Positions 25,867 to 35,399 of a stretch of 64,000 nucleotides of DNA are shown one piece after another. Position numbers and translations under genes: made by a program. Source of the stretch: CAVREM01 sp963728825 (GTDB lineage: Bacteria > Acidobacteriota > Vicinamibacteria > Vicinamibacterales > CAVVIG01); contig CAVSLA010000004.1 in the NCBI GenBank assembly GCA_963728825.1, positions 558,001 to 622,000 on the forward strand, read 5' to 3'. The notes below the pieces were generated by a model. The model was not told the DNA's origin. It did no database searches and was given only the letters and a program-made list of their open reading frames with translations. Positions within the stretch are counted from its first letter, which is position 1. The number at the start of each line of letters is the position of its first letter.

Positions 25867-28800
25867 TGAAGTTCACAGATCTTTTCGTCAGGCGACCGGT
25901 CCTCGCGATCGTCGTCAATCTGGTGATTTTGATCGCCGGGCTGCAGTCGATCCGGGCCTTGAGCGTCCGCCAGTACCCGCGCAGCGATATTGCGGTCGTC
26001 CGCGTCTCGACGGCCTACGTCGGCGCCAACGCCGATCTGGTGCGGGGGTTCATCACGACCCCCCTCGAGCGCGTCATCGCCAGCGCCGACGGCATCGATT
26101 ACATGGAATCGTCGAGCACGCAGGGACTCAGCACGATTACCGCGCACCTGCGCCTCAACTACGACACCAACGATGCGCTGACGCAGATTCAGTCGAAGGT
26201 GGCGCAGGTCCGCAACGACCTGCCGCCAGAGGCGGAGGCGCCGATCATTCAGGTCGAGAACGCGGACACCCAGTTTGCCGCGCTCTATCTCAGCTTCTCG
26301 TCGCCCGACCTGGACCAGAACCAGATTACCGACTACCTGATCCGCGTCGTCCAGCCGCGGCTCAGCGCCATTGCCGGCGTCCAGCGCGCCGACATCCTGG
26401 GCGATCGTACCTTCGCGATGCGCATCTGGCTGAAGCCTGACCTGATGGCGGCGCATGGCATTTCGCCGACGATGTTGCGTGAGGCGCTGGCGCGGAACAA
26501 CTTCCTGTCGGCGCTCGGCCGGACCAAAGGGTCGATGGTCTCGGTCAACCTGGTGGCCAACACCGACCTGCGCACGCCGGAAGAGTTCCGCGATCTCGTG
26601 GTCAAGGAGCAGAACGGCGTCGTCGTCAGGCTGGGCGAGATCGCCGACGTCGCGCTCGGCGCGGAAAACTACGAAGAAGACGTCCGCTTCAACGGGGAGA
26701 CCGCGGTCTTCATGGGGGTCTGGGTGCTGCCGACCGCCAACGCGCTCGACGTCATCCGGCGGGTGCGCGAAGAGATGCCGGTGCTCCAGGCGGAAATGCC
26801 GGCCGGCATGGCGGCGAGCATCCCATACGACGCGACGGCCTATATCGAAGATGCGATCGACGAAGTGCTCACGACACTCGGCGAGACACTGCTCATCGTC
26901 GTCTTGGTGATCTTTTTGTTCCTCGGCTCGGTGCGTTCGGTGCTGATTCCGGTGGTGGCGATCCCCATCTCACTGGTCGGCGCCGTGTTCCTGATGATGG
27001 TGGCCGGCTTCACGATCAACCTGCTGACGCTGCTCGCCATCGTCCTGTCGGTAGGTCTGGTCGTCGACGATGCGATTGTCATGGTCGAGAACGTCGAGCG
27101 GCACCTCAGGAGCGGCCGGGCGCCGTTCCGGGCGGCAATCGAGGCAGCCCGCGAGCTGGTCGGTCCGATCATCGCGATGACCATCACGCTCGCGGCAGTC
27201 TATGCGCCGGTCGGCATCCAGGGTGGGCTCACCGGCGCGCTGTTTCGCGAGTTCGCCTTCACATTGGCCGGGGCGGTCATCGTATCCGGCGTTGTCGCGC
27301 TGACGTTGTCGCCGATGATGGGGGCGAAGCTGCTCCGGGCCGGGCAGAGCGAACGCGGGTTTGCCGGCTGGATCAACCGGCGGTTCGATGCGCTGCGCGA
27401 GGCCTACGCCCGGACGCTCGCCGGCACGCTCCGCTATCGGCCGGTGGTCCTGGTGCTGTGGGCGATTGTCGGGTCGCTGACGGTGCCGTTCTATATGTTC
27501 TCCCAGCGGGAGCTGGCGCCCAGCGAGGACCAGGGCGTCGTGTTCTCAATCCTCCAGACGTCCGCGAACTCGACGCTCGATCAGACCCGCATGTTCGCGG
27601 AGCAGGTTGCCGACGTCTACCGATCGATGCCGGAAACGGCCGGAATCTTTCAGCTGACCTTTCCGACCGGTGGCTTCGGGGGGTTCGTGACGAAGCCGTG
27701 GAGCGAGCGGTCGAGGACGACCGATCAACTGCTCATCGACATTGCCGGGCCGCTCGCACAAATTCCGGGGATTCGAGCGATTCCGCTGGTGCCGCCGCCG
27801 CTGCCGGGCGGCGGCGACTTTCCGGTCGATCTGGTGATTGCGTCGGCCGCCGAGCCCGAGCGTCTGCGCGACATCGCCAACAGTCTGGTCGGGAAAGCAT
27901 TCGGCAGCGGGCTGTTCATGTTCGCCGACGCGGACATGAAATTCGACCAGCCGCAGACCGAGGTGGTCTTCGATCGCGACAAGCTGCGCTCGCAGGGTGT
28001 CAGCCTGAGCCAGGCGGGCCTCGATCTCGCGACGCTGGTTGGCGGCGACTACGTGAACCGGTTCAGCATCCAGGGACGGAGCTACAAGGTCATTCCGCAG
28101 GTGGAGCGTTCGGAGCGGTTGACCGCCGATCAGCTCTCGCAGATGTACATCACGGGCTCCGATGACCAACTGGTCCCGCTCTCGACATTCGCGACGCTGG
28201 AGACCAGCGCACAGCCCCGCGATCTCCGGAAGTTCCAGCAGCTGAATGCCGTGCGTATCCAGGGCGTGATCCCGCCGCCCGTTCCACTGGATCAGGCGCT
28301 GACCTTTCTCGAGAACGAGGCCAGAGCCGCGCTGCCGCAGGGATTCACCATCGACTACGCGGGTGAATCGCGGCAGTTGCGCACCGAAGGCGGCCGCTTT
28401 CTGGGAACCTTCCTGCTGTCGGCGATGCTGATCTACCTGGTCCTGGCGGCGCAGTTCGAGAGCTTCCGCGATCCGTTCATCATCCTCGCGGGTTCGGTGC
28501 CGCTCGCGGTCGCGGGGGCCCTGCTGTTCTCGTTCCTCGGTTTCACGACGCTGAACATCTACAGCCAGGTCGGTTTGATCACGCTGGTCGGACTGGTGGC
28601 CAAGAACGGCATCCTGATCGTCGAGTTCGCCAATCACCTTCAGGAGACCGGCCGGGACAAGCTGTCGTCGATCATCGAGGCGGCGGGCACCCGGTTGCGG
28701 CCGATCCTGATGACCAGCGCGGCGACGATCGTCGGACATTTCCCGCTGCTGCTCGCCGCCGGACCGGGTGCCGGGGCGCGCAACAGCATCGGCATCATGC

Positions 28801-28949
28801 TCGTCACCGGCATGGCGGTCGGCACAATCTTCACGCTGTTCGTCGTGCCGTCGATCTACATGCTGGTGGCCCGTACCCGCGTTGCGGTTGCACCGGAACC
28901 TGATGTCGAAGAAGTCAGCGCACCAAAGATGGCGGAGGCCGTCGCATGA
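25866..28949 (+). CDS. RND family efflux pump, inner-membrane permease (HAE1 type)
   Basis: A 1027-residue proton-driven exporter of the hydrophobe/amphiphile family (AcrB/MexB-like). The first transmembrane helix is at about 10-30 (PVLAIVVNLVILIAGLQSI). The conserved helix-4 motif GLVVDDAIVMVEN contains the paired aspartates of the proton relay (about 399-400). The two large periplasmic loops (about 35-330 and 555-860) and the second set of six helices (ending near 1005) are complete. Length is normal for HAE1 pumps, slightly short. The gene overlaps both neighbours (1 base and 4 bases). The substrates cannot be predicted; drugs, dyes or bile-like compounds are typical. Confidence 0.96.
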   Translation: MKFTDLFVRRPVLAIVVNLVILIAGLQSIRALSVRQYPRSDIAVVRVSTAYVGANADLVRGFITTPLERVIASADGIDYMESSSTQGLSTITAHLRLNYDTNDALTQIQSKVAQVRNDLPPEAEAPIIQVENADTQFAALYLSFSSPDLDQNQITDYLIRVVQPRLSAIAGVQRADILGDRTFAMRIWLKPDLMAAHGISPTMLREALARNNFLSALGRTKGSMVSVNLVANTDLRTPEEFRDLVVKEQNGVVVRLGEIADVALGAENYEEDVRFNGETAVFMGVWVLPTANALDVIRRVREEMPVLQAEMPAGMAASIPYDATAYIEDAIDEVLTTLGETLLIVVLVIFLFLGSVRSVLIPVVAIPISLVGAVFLMMVAGFTINLLTLLAIVLSVGLVVDDAIVMVENVERHLRSGRAPFRAAIEAARELVGPIIAMTITLAAVYAPVGIQGGLTGALFREFAFTLAGAVIVSGVVALTLSPMMGAKLLRAGQSERGFAGWINRRFDALREAYARTLAGTLRYRPVVLVLWAIVGSLTVPFYMFSQRELAPSEDQGVVFSILQTSANSTLDQTRMFAEQVADVYRSMPETAGIFQLTFPTGGFGGFVTKPWSERSRTTDQLLIDIAGPLAQIPGIRAIPLVPPPLPGGGDFPVDLVIASAAEPERLRDIANSLVGKAFGSGLFMFADADMKFDQPQTEVVFDRDKLRSQGVSLSQAGLDLATLVGGDYVNRFSIQGRSYKVIPQVERSERLTADQLSQMYITGSDDQLVPLSTFATLETSAQPRDLRKFQQLNAVRIQGVIPPPVPLDQALTFLENEARAALPQGFTIDYAGESRQLRTEGGRFLGTFLLSAMLIYLVLAAQFESFRDPFIILAGSVPLAVAGALLFSFLGFTTLNIYSQVGLITLVGLVAKNGILIVEFANHLQETGRDKLSSIIEAAGTRLRPILMTSAATIVGHFPLLLAAGPGAGARNSIGIMLVTGMAVGTIFTLFVVPSIYMLVARTRVAVAPEPDVEEVSAPKMAEAVA

Positions 28950-30607
28950 ATACTCCAATTCTGAACAGATTCGTGGCGCTCTTGGTGTTCGGCGCAACTC
29001 TGATCGGTGATGCCGTCTCGGCTCAAGTCGGCAATCCTGAACCACGCCTGGACGAGGAGCCGACCATTGAGCTGACCCTCGATGACGCGGTCCGGCGCGC
29101 CGTCGAGAACAACCCGGATCTCGTGATCGTGCGGCTCAACAGCGAGGCGGACGCGGCGCGGACCGCGCAGAGCCGGGCCGCCTACGCGCCGGTGCTGTCA
29201 ACCGTGGTGGGCCGATCGAGTATCGTGACGCCGCCGTCGACGCTCCTGTCCGGGGATTCAGGGGTCGATGTTGACGACTGGTTCGGGTCATCTGGCGTGC
29301 GCGGACGGTTGCCGTGGGGCGCCGGGGCGTGGCGCTTGTCCTGGGAGTCGTCTCGAACGACGTCAACCAGTCCGATCTCGAGCTTCGATCCGAGCCTGCA
29401 GTCGGGGTTCGAGGTTGCCTTCTCGCAGCCGTTGCTGCGCGATCGAAAAATCGACACGGCGCGACATCAGTACATCATCGCGAAGCGAAACGAAGAAATC
29501 TCGGAGCTGCAGTTCCGCGAAGTGGTCGTCCAGACTGTTGCCGCCGTGAAGCAGGCGTACTGGACACTGAAGGCAGCGTCAGCGAACGTCGCCGTCCAGC
29601 AACGGTCGCTCGAGCTGGCGCAGGAACTCGCGCGCCAGAACCGCATCCGCGTGGACGCGGGGCAGTCGCCGCCGATCGATTTCGTCCAGGCCGAGGCGGA
29701 GGTGGCGCAACGGCGCGAGGGTCTGATTCAGGCGACAGCCACCGCCGGCGACGCCGAAGATCGACTGCGGCGGCTGATCATGCGGCCGTCGGACTCCTCG
29801 TTCTGGCAGGCGCACCTCGACCCGGTGGCAGAGCCGTCGGCGGCGCGAGCGCTGCCCGACGTCGAAGCCGCGGTCGCCAAGGCGCTGAGCGCGCGCTACG
29901 ACATCGCCCGTGCCGGACGCGACCTGGAGAACGCGCGGACCGATCTCGAGTTCCACGGCAATCAGAAGCTTCCTGATGTTCGTGTCGAGACGTCGTACCG
30001 CAGCAGCGGGCTCGGCGGTACTCAGTTCCTGCGCGCGGGCGGATTTCCCGGTTCGATCGTCGGCACGCGGAACAGAAGCTTTGCCGACGCGCTCGGCCAG
30101 GCGTTCACGCCGGACTATCCGGCCTGGAGTTTCGGCGTGACCATCAGCTATCCGTTGGGGCGCAGTTTCGAGGAGGCCAGCGCGGCGCAGGCAGAAGTGC
30201 AGCGGCGGCAGGCGGCGCAGCGCATCGAGAGCCTGAAGCTCGACGCGGTGGAAACCGTGCGGCGAGCTGCCCGTCAGATCCGCAGTACCGCGGAACGCAC
30301 TGACGCGGCGCGGGCCGGTGCGACGCTGGCGAGAGAGCGGCTCGACGTCGAGCAGCGCCGGTATGAAGTCGGGCTGTCGACGACGTTTCTGGTGACACAG
30401 GCACAACGCGATCTCTTGCAGTCCGAGGTGACGCTGCTCCAGACCGCCCTCGATCATGAATCTGCTCTCGTGCATTTCGAAGCAGTGCAGCAGGCACCTC
30501 CGGCAGCGGCCGGCGAGGCAGTCGGGTTGAGAGGCGCGAGCGTGGTCCGTCTCGCTCCGCCGACGCCGCGAGGTCTCTTCCGGCCGTCGGCAGGATCGGG
30601 GTTCTGA
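28946..30607 (+). CDS. TolC family outer membrane efflux protein
   Basis: A 553-residue outer-membrane channel. A signal peptide (about 1-25, ending AVSAQV) is followed by two OEP repeats rich in long helices (for example RTAQSRAAYAPVLSTVVGRS and VQRRQAAQRIESLKLDAVET). The conserved start of the mature protein, IELTLDDAVRRAVENNPDL, is typical of the family. It completes the adaptor-pump-channel set and begins inside the pump stop (ATGA). The C-terminal 40 residues after the second repeat are low in order (AAGEAVGLRGASVVRLAPP). Confidence 0.93.
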   Translation: MNTPILNRFVALLVFGATLIGDAVSAQVGNPEPRLDEEPTIELTLDDAVRRAVENNPDLVIVRLNSEADAARTAQSRAAYAPVLSTVVGRSSIVTPPSTLLSGDSGVDVDDWFGSSGVRGRLPWGAGAWRLSWESSRTTSTSPISSFDPSLQSGFEVAFSQPLLRDRKIDTARHQYIIAKRNEEISELQFREVVVQTVAAVKQAYWTLKAASANVAVQQRSLELAQELARQNRIRVDAGQSPPIDFVQAEAEVAQRREGLIQATATAGDAEDRLRRLIMRPSDSSFWQAHLDPVAEPSAARALPDVEAAVAKALSARYDIARAGRDLENARTDLEFHGNQKLPDVRVETSYRSSGLGGTQFLRAGGFPGSIVGTRNRSFADALGQAFTPDYPAWSFGVTISYPLGRSFEEASAAQAEVQRRQAAQRIESLKLDAVETVRRAARQIRSTAERTDAARAGATLARERLDVEQRRYEVGLSTTFLVTQAQRDLLQSEVTLLQTALDHESALVHFEAVQQAPPAAAGEAVGLRGASVVRLAPPTPRGLFRPSAGSGF

Positions 30608-30609
30608 CC

Positions 30610-30849
30610 ATGGGGCCCGAAGCGATTCTGCAGAAGCTGACGCAGCGGATTCGCGAGGAGTTCGAAGAGACGCCAGGCCTGGCGTTGACCGTCACGGAAG
30701 CAGCACGCTTCTGGGGGCTCGACGAGATGACGTGCCGGCAGGTGCTGGGCCGGCTTCAAACCTCCGGATTCCTCGCCCGCGACATGTTCAAGCGCTATCG
30801 ACAGGCGTCGAGCGTCTTTGAGCAGGCAGGTGCCCGAAGAGGTGCATGA
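30610..30849 (+). CDS. Small winged-helix-like protein after tolC
   Basis: A 79-residue protein that starts 2 bp after the TolC stop and so belongs to the efflux transcript. It resembles the small protein encoded at 35400-35702: both read RIR-x-E-F/Y-x-E-x-PGL-x-LT, then A-x-R/F-x-WGL, then a cysteine and a leucine-rich helix. The pattern suggests a compact helix-turn-helix in which WGL opens the turn. It may regulate the efflux operon, but it has no recognised family name and no visible ligand site. Confidence 0.72.
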   Translation: MGPEAILQKLTQRIREEFEETPGLALTVTEAARFWGLDEMTCRQVLGRLQTSGFLARDMFKRYRQASSVFEQAGARRGA

Positions 30850-30929
30850 GTTTCCGATGACTGACGACCTTGTCGATCGCAGCGTTTCCGATCGACTATC
30901 GGTGAATGCGTTTATGAGAAGGAGGCCCG

Positions 30930-31460
30930 ATGAGCCAATCAACCACGACCGCTGACAAGCCAGCCACGCCCGATGCCTTCAACGTCGAACCGCAACCCCA
31001 GCACCGTTGGCTGCGCCGGCTGGTGGGCGAGTGGACCTATGAGTCGGACGTGCCCGCCCAGGGCAATCAGCCTGCACACAAGGTCACGGGCGTCGAACGT
31101 GTCCGCGCGATCGGCGATCTATGGGTGGTCGGCGAGGCGCAGGGTGAGATGCCGGGTGCCGGCATTGCGACGTCGATCATCACGCTCGGCTACAACACCG
31201 ATACCAAGCGGTTCGTGGGCAGCTGGATCGGGTCGATGATGACGCACCTGTGGGTTTACGACGGCGAGCTCAACGCTGCCGAAAAGGTCCTGACGCTGAC
31301 CTCGCAGGGGCCCAGCATGGCGGGCGACGGTACGCTCAGCACCTACCAGGACATCATCGAGTTCAAGAGCGACAACCATCGCGTCCTGACTGCGCGTGTC
31401 CGTCAGGCGGACGGCACGTGGCAGCAGTTCATGACGATGGAGTACCGGCGGCGAGCCTAG
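30930..31460 (+). CDS. DUF1579 family protein
   Basis: A 176-residue cytoplasmic protein of the DUF1579 family, a beta-barrel fold related to lipocalin-like domains. The family signature is visible as HRWLRRLVGEWTYESD near residue 27, followed by GDLWVVGEAQGEMPG, TLGYNTDTKRFVGSWIGSM and a C-terminal FMTMEYRRR. AAGGAGG stands 5 bases before the ATG. Function is unknown. The gene is convergent with the RodZ-like gene and their ends overlap by 4 bases. Confidence 0.85.
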   Translation: MSQSTTTADKPATPDAFNVEPQPQHRWLRRLVGEWTYESDVPAQGNQPAHKVTGVERVRAIGDLWVVGEAQGEMPGAGIATSIITLGYNTDTKRFVGSWIGSMMTHLWVYDGELNAAEKVLTLTSQGPSMAGDGTLSTYQDIIEFKSDNHRVLTARVRQADGTWQQFMTMEYRRRA

Positions 31461-32221
31461 AGAGGTGGATTGCGGGCGAGAAACTGATCGGCGTTGGTCC
31501 GCGTGATGTGCACGGTGATCGCCTGACCCGGAGGGCCGAGCGGCCGGCCTCTCGAGCCGTTGATCGAGAAATCGAGGGCCGCCGGGTCGCCGACCTTCAG
31601 GGACAGGTTGTCGAACCCCTCGAGCGCGTAGCGGTCGCCGGCCTTGAGCAGCTTGAAAATCACGAGCTCGCCGTCCACCGTCGCCTCGACCCAACACGCT
31701 CCGCGCGGCAGCAGATCCACGCGCGTCAACGCCGTGCGCTGCGGCGATCCGCTCGTGGCCACGGCGACTGCTGGGGCGTTTCCACCAATCGCCGTCGCTT
31801 CCTCAGCGTCCGTGGTCACACCCGGAGGCGGCTGACCGCGTTCGGACCAGAAGAACAGGACACCCGCGAGGATGATCAACGCGGCAGTCACGAGGCTCGA
31901 GTGGTCGCGTTCGAACCTCTCGTCGGACTGGGAACGATCCTCGATGCGGTCGTCGCTCGACGCGGAATGGTCCCTGTCAGGTTCGGGGGTCGGTTGGTAC
32001 GCTGCCATGAACTGGTCGGCGACCCGTTGGGGATCGAGGCCGACTTCGCGCGCGTACGTTCTCAGGAATCCGCGGGTGAATATCGCCGGCGGCAACTGAT
32101 CGAAGTCGTTGCCCTCAATCGCGTGGAGCGTGGCGGTACGAATTTTCGTCCGGTCGGTGATGTCGCGAAGCGAGAGTCCCAGTCGCTCTCTGGCCTGACG
32201 TAACTCGGAACCACAATCCAT
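31457..32221 (-). CDS. RodZ-like helix-turn-helix membrane protein
   Basis: A 254-residue protein with a cytoplasmic HTH_25 domain at the N-terminus (LRQARERLGLSLRDITDRTKI, FTRGFLRTYAREVGLDP), a polar linker, one transmembrane helix (about 120-137, AALIILAGVLFFW) and a C-terminal DUF4115-type beta domain (GACWVEATVDGELVIFKLL). This is the layout of RodZ, which couples MreB to the envelope, and MreB is encoded in the same window 11 kb away. I chose the ATG at 32221 (MDCGSEL); sequence before it is repeat DNA. Confidence 0.85.
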   Translation of the reverse strand: MDCGSELRQARERLGLSLRDITDRTKIRTATLHAIEGNDFDQLPPAIFTRGFLRTYAREVGLDPQRVADQFMAAYQPTPEPDRDHSASSDDRIEDRSQSDERFERDHSSLVTAALIILAGVLFFWSERGQPPPGVTTDAEEATAIGGNAPAVAVATSGSPQRTALTRVDLLPRGACWVEATVDGELVIFKLLKAGDRYALEGFDNLSLKVGDPAALDFSINGSRGRPLGPPGQAITVHITRTNADQFLARNPPL

Positions 32222-32280
32222 GATCTGCCCGCTCTTGCATTGTAGTGCGCTGGCGCAGTCGGGGGGGAATGTCAGTAGGC

Positions 32281-32419
32281 CGGGTCCTTTTGGACCCGAC
32301 GGTGCGGGGTACTGCTGAGATGGCGCTTCGGAAGCCGGGTCCCAAGGACCCGGCCTACAGACGTTCCGACGCACCGACGCACGTTCCGACGTACGTAGGG
32401 CGGACCTCTTAGGTCCGCC
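32281..32419. repeat. Cluster of GGGTCC/GGACCC palindromes
   Basis: Three palindromes lie between the RodZ-like gene start and the next gene end. CGGGTCC-TTTT-GGACCCG is at 32281-32298. GCCGGGTCC-CAA-GGACCCGGC is at 32334-32354, with perfect 9-bp arms. GGCGGACCT-CTT-AGGTCCGCC is at 32399-32419, also with 9-bp arms, and is preceded by GTACGTAG. Related units occur at 39920-40004 and 41342-41396, which makes this a dispersed intergenic family. Confidence 0.85.
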
Positions 32420-32498
32420 GGTCCGTCCGACCAGGTCCGTTGGTCCGTCCGACCGAAGTGACCGGCCGCGACCCGGGGGGCCGCGGCCGGCCCGGCCG

Positions 32499-33029
32499 TC
32501 ACCTCCGCCGGAGGCTAAACCCGGTCATGACGCTGACGCGCGTGCCGGATTTCGAAGGGACGACCGCAACATTCACCGGAACGTTCACCGCGCCGGTGCG
32601 GAAGGTCATGCCGGTGGCGAAGACGAGCGCCGTACCGGCTGGAGTGATGTTCGGGCCGATTCCAAACTCGGCTCCGTCGCGCGTGCGGATGCCAACCAGC
32701 CAGCTGAGGCTGGGGAGCGCGACGCTCTGTTCGAGGCCGCCGAGCAGCGCGACCCATTCGGTGACCATCGTCACGCCGCTGTCCTTGGTGAAGAACTGCT
32801 TCTCGAACTGCCACCCGAATTGCGTCACGTAGGGACGCGTCAAGGTGATCTCGCGCTCGGCGAGCTTGTCGACGATGCCGTCGGACAAGAGCGTGAACCC
32901 GAAGCGGGGCCCTGCCAGGTCCGCACTCTTGGCGTAGGCCGGCAGGGTCTGGCCGAAGGCGGGTCCACCAGCCGCTACCAGAAGTGCCGCCCCGAGTACC
33001 GTGCGACGAACGATTGAGAACGTGTTCAT
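32499..33029 (-). CDS. Secreted protein of unknown function, outer-membrane-like
   Basis: A 176-residue exported protein. The signal peptide covers about 1-26 (VLGAALLVAAGGPAFGQ). The mature part alternates polar and hydrophobic residues in a way that suggests beta strands (FGFTLLSDGIVDKLAE, TMVTEWVALLGGLE, SWLVGIRTRDGAEFGIGPN), ending in a strand rich in arginine. I do not recognise the family; a small barrel or periplasmic protein is likely. GGAGGATCGCA precedes the ATG, a good ribosome site. It stands alone, with the palindrome cluster after its stop. Confidence 0.75.
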   Translation of the reverse strand: MNTFSIVRRTVLGAALLVAAGGPAFGQTLPAYAKSADLAGPRFGFTLLSDGIVDKLAEREITLTRPYVTQFGWQFEKQFFTKDSGVTMVTEWVALLGGLEQSVALPSLSWLVGIRTRDGAEFGIGPNITPAGTALVFATGMTFRTGAVNVPVNVAVVPSKSGTRVSVMTGFSLRRR

Positions 33030-33106
33030 TGCGATCCTCCTTGCTGGCCATGGTGCGGCCGAGGGCAGGAGGAAGTCCTGTCGGGAGTCCTGAAAAACCC
33101 TGAATT

Positions 33107-34501
33107 CTAGGCGGCCCGATGGCGGAGATGGGCGAGCGCAGTGGCCCAGACCCCTGGCTGCGCGCTGACGTGCAGGAGTGGTTCAACCGGCAGAAGCCAT
33201 CCCGCGTTGCCGGGTGGCGCTGTGGACAGTGCGGTGGTGACGAGGTGAGCCGCTTCGTCGTGGGCACCGCTCAAGACCAGCGCGCCGGCCCGCGCCATCA
33301 ACAGGTTGATCGGGTCCGCGTTCGCGGCAGGTCCTCGGTTGAGCGCCACGAGAGCCATCGGGTGAGTGGCGATCCGTTCGAGGGCGCAGGTGAAGGCGGC
33401 CGTCGCCTCCTCCATCCGGTTCTGCCGGCGTTTGAGGACGCCAATGGCGTACCAGGTGTTTGCACAGCATTCGCGTGAATAGAGATGACCGGCGCGCTCG
33501 GATGCCAGCTCGCGCTCGAACTCCTCGAGCGCCTGTCGTTCGTCACCTCGCGCGAGGCAGATGAGACCCCGCAGCCAGTGCAGGGCAACGGCGCCGAACT
33601 TCGCACGAGCGGATGCCGAACCCAGGCCGGCGGTCAGCTCACGCTCGGCTTCGTCGAAGACCTGCCGGGCGACGTAGACCGTGGCCGCCAGCCAGTGGGC
33701 GAGCGGAAAGTCTGGAAGGAGCATTAATGTCCGGTGCGCCGCACGCAGTCGCTCTTCTCCCCACGCCACGTTCGCCAGGCGGAAGTGATGGCGCCAGCTG
33801 TCGGACTCGAGACGGACCGCGCGAGTGGCGGCGGCGAGCGCATCAACTTGCTGGCCCGCTCGGCCCAGCACGAAGCCGAGAGTCGCCCAGGCTTCCGCCG
33901 ATTGCGGATCGAGACGACAGGCTTCGCGCGCGCGATCGATCGCTTCAGCGAGCGCCGCGCCATCCGGCGTCGAATCGGCCCGCGTCATCTCGAACCGCAT
34001 CAGACAGGCATTGGCCAGGCCGATGTGCGCCGCGGCATACTCCGGGACGGAGGCGATGGCGCCTCTGAAAACTTCCAGCGCATGGGCAACCTGTCCGGCC
34101 TCGAGCGACTCGAGGGCCGCCCGTCCCTCGACAAACGCGCGATGCGGTGCCAGCAGCGCCTCCAGCCCGGCATCGGTCTCGCGCGATGTCTTCCGTTCGA
34201 CGGCGACCCCGAACCGGTAGCCGCGCCGCGGCACCGTCTCGATGTAGGTCGCGCCGGCCGGAGGGGCGCCCAGAATCCGCCGCAAGCTCGAAATCGCCTG
34301 TTCGAGGCTGTTGTCGGCGACCGCGACGTCTTTCCAGGCGGCGGCGATGAGATCATCCTTTGCCACCACCTGCCCCGGCTGGGCGACCAGTCGCAGCAGC
34401 ACGTCAAGCTGCCGTTCCGACAGCGCGATCGGTTCGCCGGCCCTGGTCAGCCGGCGCCTCGCCGGATCGAGTGCGAACGGGTCGAAGACGAACACGTTCA
34501 T
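33107..34501 (-). CDS. Winged-helix (OmpR/PhoB-type) regulator with TPR region
   Basis: A 464-residue transcriptional regulator of the CadC/SARP-like layout. The N-terminal winged helix (about 1-98) reads MNVFVFDPFALDPARR, LSERQLDVLLRLVAQPGQVV, NSLEQAISSLRRILG and ETVPRRGYRFG. The remaining 350 residues are helical TPR-like repeats (for example HALEVFRGAIASVPEYAAAH, ACRLDPQSAEAWATLGFVLG). There is no transmembrane helix, unlike CadC. I placed the start at 34501; longer readings enter the divergent trmO gene. Only 16 bp separate the two start codons, so each promoter must lie inside the other gene or be shared. Acidobacterial genomes carry many such regulators; the signal is unknown. Confidence 0.88.
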   Translation of the reverse strand: MNVFVFDPFALDPARRRLTRAGEPIALSERQLDVLLRLVAQPGQVVAKDDLIAAAWKDVAVADNSLEQAISSLRRILGAPPAGATYIETVPRRGYRFGVAVERKTSRETDAGLEALLAPHRAFVEGRAALESLEAGQVAHALEVFRGAIASVPEYAAAHIGLANACLMRFEMTRADSTPDGAALAEAIDRAREACRLDPQSAEAWATLGFVLGRAGQQVDALAAATRAVRLESDSWRHHFRLANVAWGEERLRAAHRTLMLLPDFPLAHWLAATVYVARQVFDEAERELTAGLGSASARAKFGAVALHWLRGLICLARGDERQALEEFERELASERAGHLYSRECCANTWYAIGVLKRRQNRMEEATAAFTCALERIATHPMALVALNRGPAANADPINLLMARAGALVLSGAHDEAAHLVTTALSTAPPGNAGWLLPVEPLLHVSAQPGVWATALAHLRHRAA

Positions 34502-34517
34502 GAAGTAACGTGCCCAT

Positions 34518-34967
34518 ATGTTTACACCAAAGCCGATCGGGTTCGTGCGCAGCCACTTTTCACGGACCGGCGAGATTCCCAAGGGATTCGGTGCGAAACA
34601 CGACGCGGAGGGGCTGCTCGAGGTACTCCCGGAGTTTGCGGTCGGACTGACCGACATCGAAGGGTTTTCACACCTCTACGTGATCTGGGTGTTCGATCGT
34701 GCTGAGGGCGTCGAGCTGCTCGGTTGCCCGCCCACCGACGATACCCCGCACGGTGTGTTCGCGACCCGATCTCCCAAACGTCCCAACCCGATCGGGTTGT
34801 CGGTGGTCGAACTTCTGGAACGGGACGGCCTTGAACTGCAGGTTCGCGGCGTCGACATGCTCGACGGCACGCCGATTCTCGATATCAAGCCGTATCTCTC
34901 GAGCGTCCCCGTGGAAGGCCTGCGGCGGGGGTGGCTCGCGGAGGCCGAGCGCCGGCGCGGGCGATAG
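34518..34967 (+). CDS. trmO: tRNA-Thr (GGU) m6t6A37 methyltransferase TrmO (TsaA)
   Basis: A 149-residue member of the TsaA/TrmO family, which methylates the t6A37 base of tRNA-Thr from S-adenosylmethionine. The beta-barrel domain is complete: IGFVRSHFS at the N-terminus, IEGFSHLYVIWVFDRA, and the highly conserved SPKRPNPIGLSVVELL with GVDMLDGTPILDIKPYL. Larger relatives in enterobacteria carry a C-terminal extension that is missing here, so it is of the short type. Its start is 16 bp from the divergent winged-helix regulator. Confidence 0.92.
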   Translation: MFTPKPIGFVRSHFSRTGEIPKGFGAKHDAEGLLEVLPEFAVGLTDIEGFSHLYVIWVFDRAEGVELLGCPPTDDTPHGVFATRSPKRPNPIGLSVVELLERDGLELQVRGVDMLDGTPILDIKPYLSSVPVEGLRRGWLAEAERRRGR

Positions 34968-35013
34968 CAGCCGAATCGCTATTCGAGACCTGTTCTCGCG
35001 AGCGTTGGGCCCT

Positions 35014-35382
35014 TCAGGCAGCGGAGCTCGTGGGGGCGGATCGGGGCAGCCGGCGCAGGCGCCCGAGCACCCGCATCGCCGGCGAGCTCCGTTCATCGAC
35101 GGTCACGGCGGTTTCCCCGTCCGCCAGCTCGTAGACCGCGAATCTGATCGGCACTCGCGGACCCTGGTCGAGGTCGGCCCGGATCTCCTCGAACGCCAGG
35201 GCCGGCACCCAAGCCTCCAGCAGCACATACGGGCGGAACTCATGATGAAGTTGCTGCCGGAAATGATCCCGCGCATCGATCCGGGCGATCACCGCGAGGC
35301 CCTCGAGATCGACGGCGCGCGCCGTTTCGCTGACCGCCGCCTCGAACGGCAAATCGATCAGCACCCGTCGTTCATCGTCCAC
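35014..35382 (-). CDS. DUF302 domain protein
   Basis: A 122-residue cytoplasmic protein with one DUF302 domain: GLAVIARIDARDHFRQQL near residue 28, FRPYVLLEAWVPALAFEEI, and the final strand RFAVYELADGETAVTV. The fold binds small ligands in some relatives. The cysteine common in the family (LGACNP) is replaced by LLEAWVP, so any chemistry that needs it is lost. It is encoded 17 bp downstream of the small winged-helix-like gene and forms an operon with it. Confidence 0.8.
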   Translation of the reverse strand: MDDERRVLIDLPFEAAVSETARAVDLEGLAVIARIDARDHFRQQLHHEFRPYVLLEAWVPALAFEEIRADLDQGPRVPIRFAVYELADGETAVTVDERSSPAMRVLGRLRRLPRSAPTSSAA

Positions 35383-35399
35383 TATCGCGTTCCTCCTCC

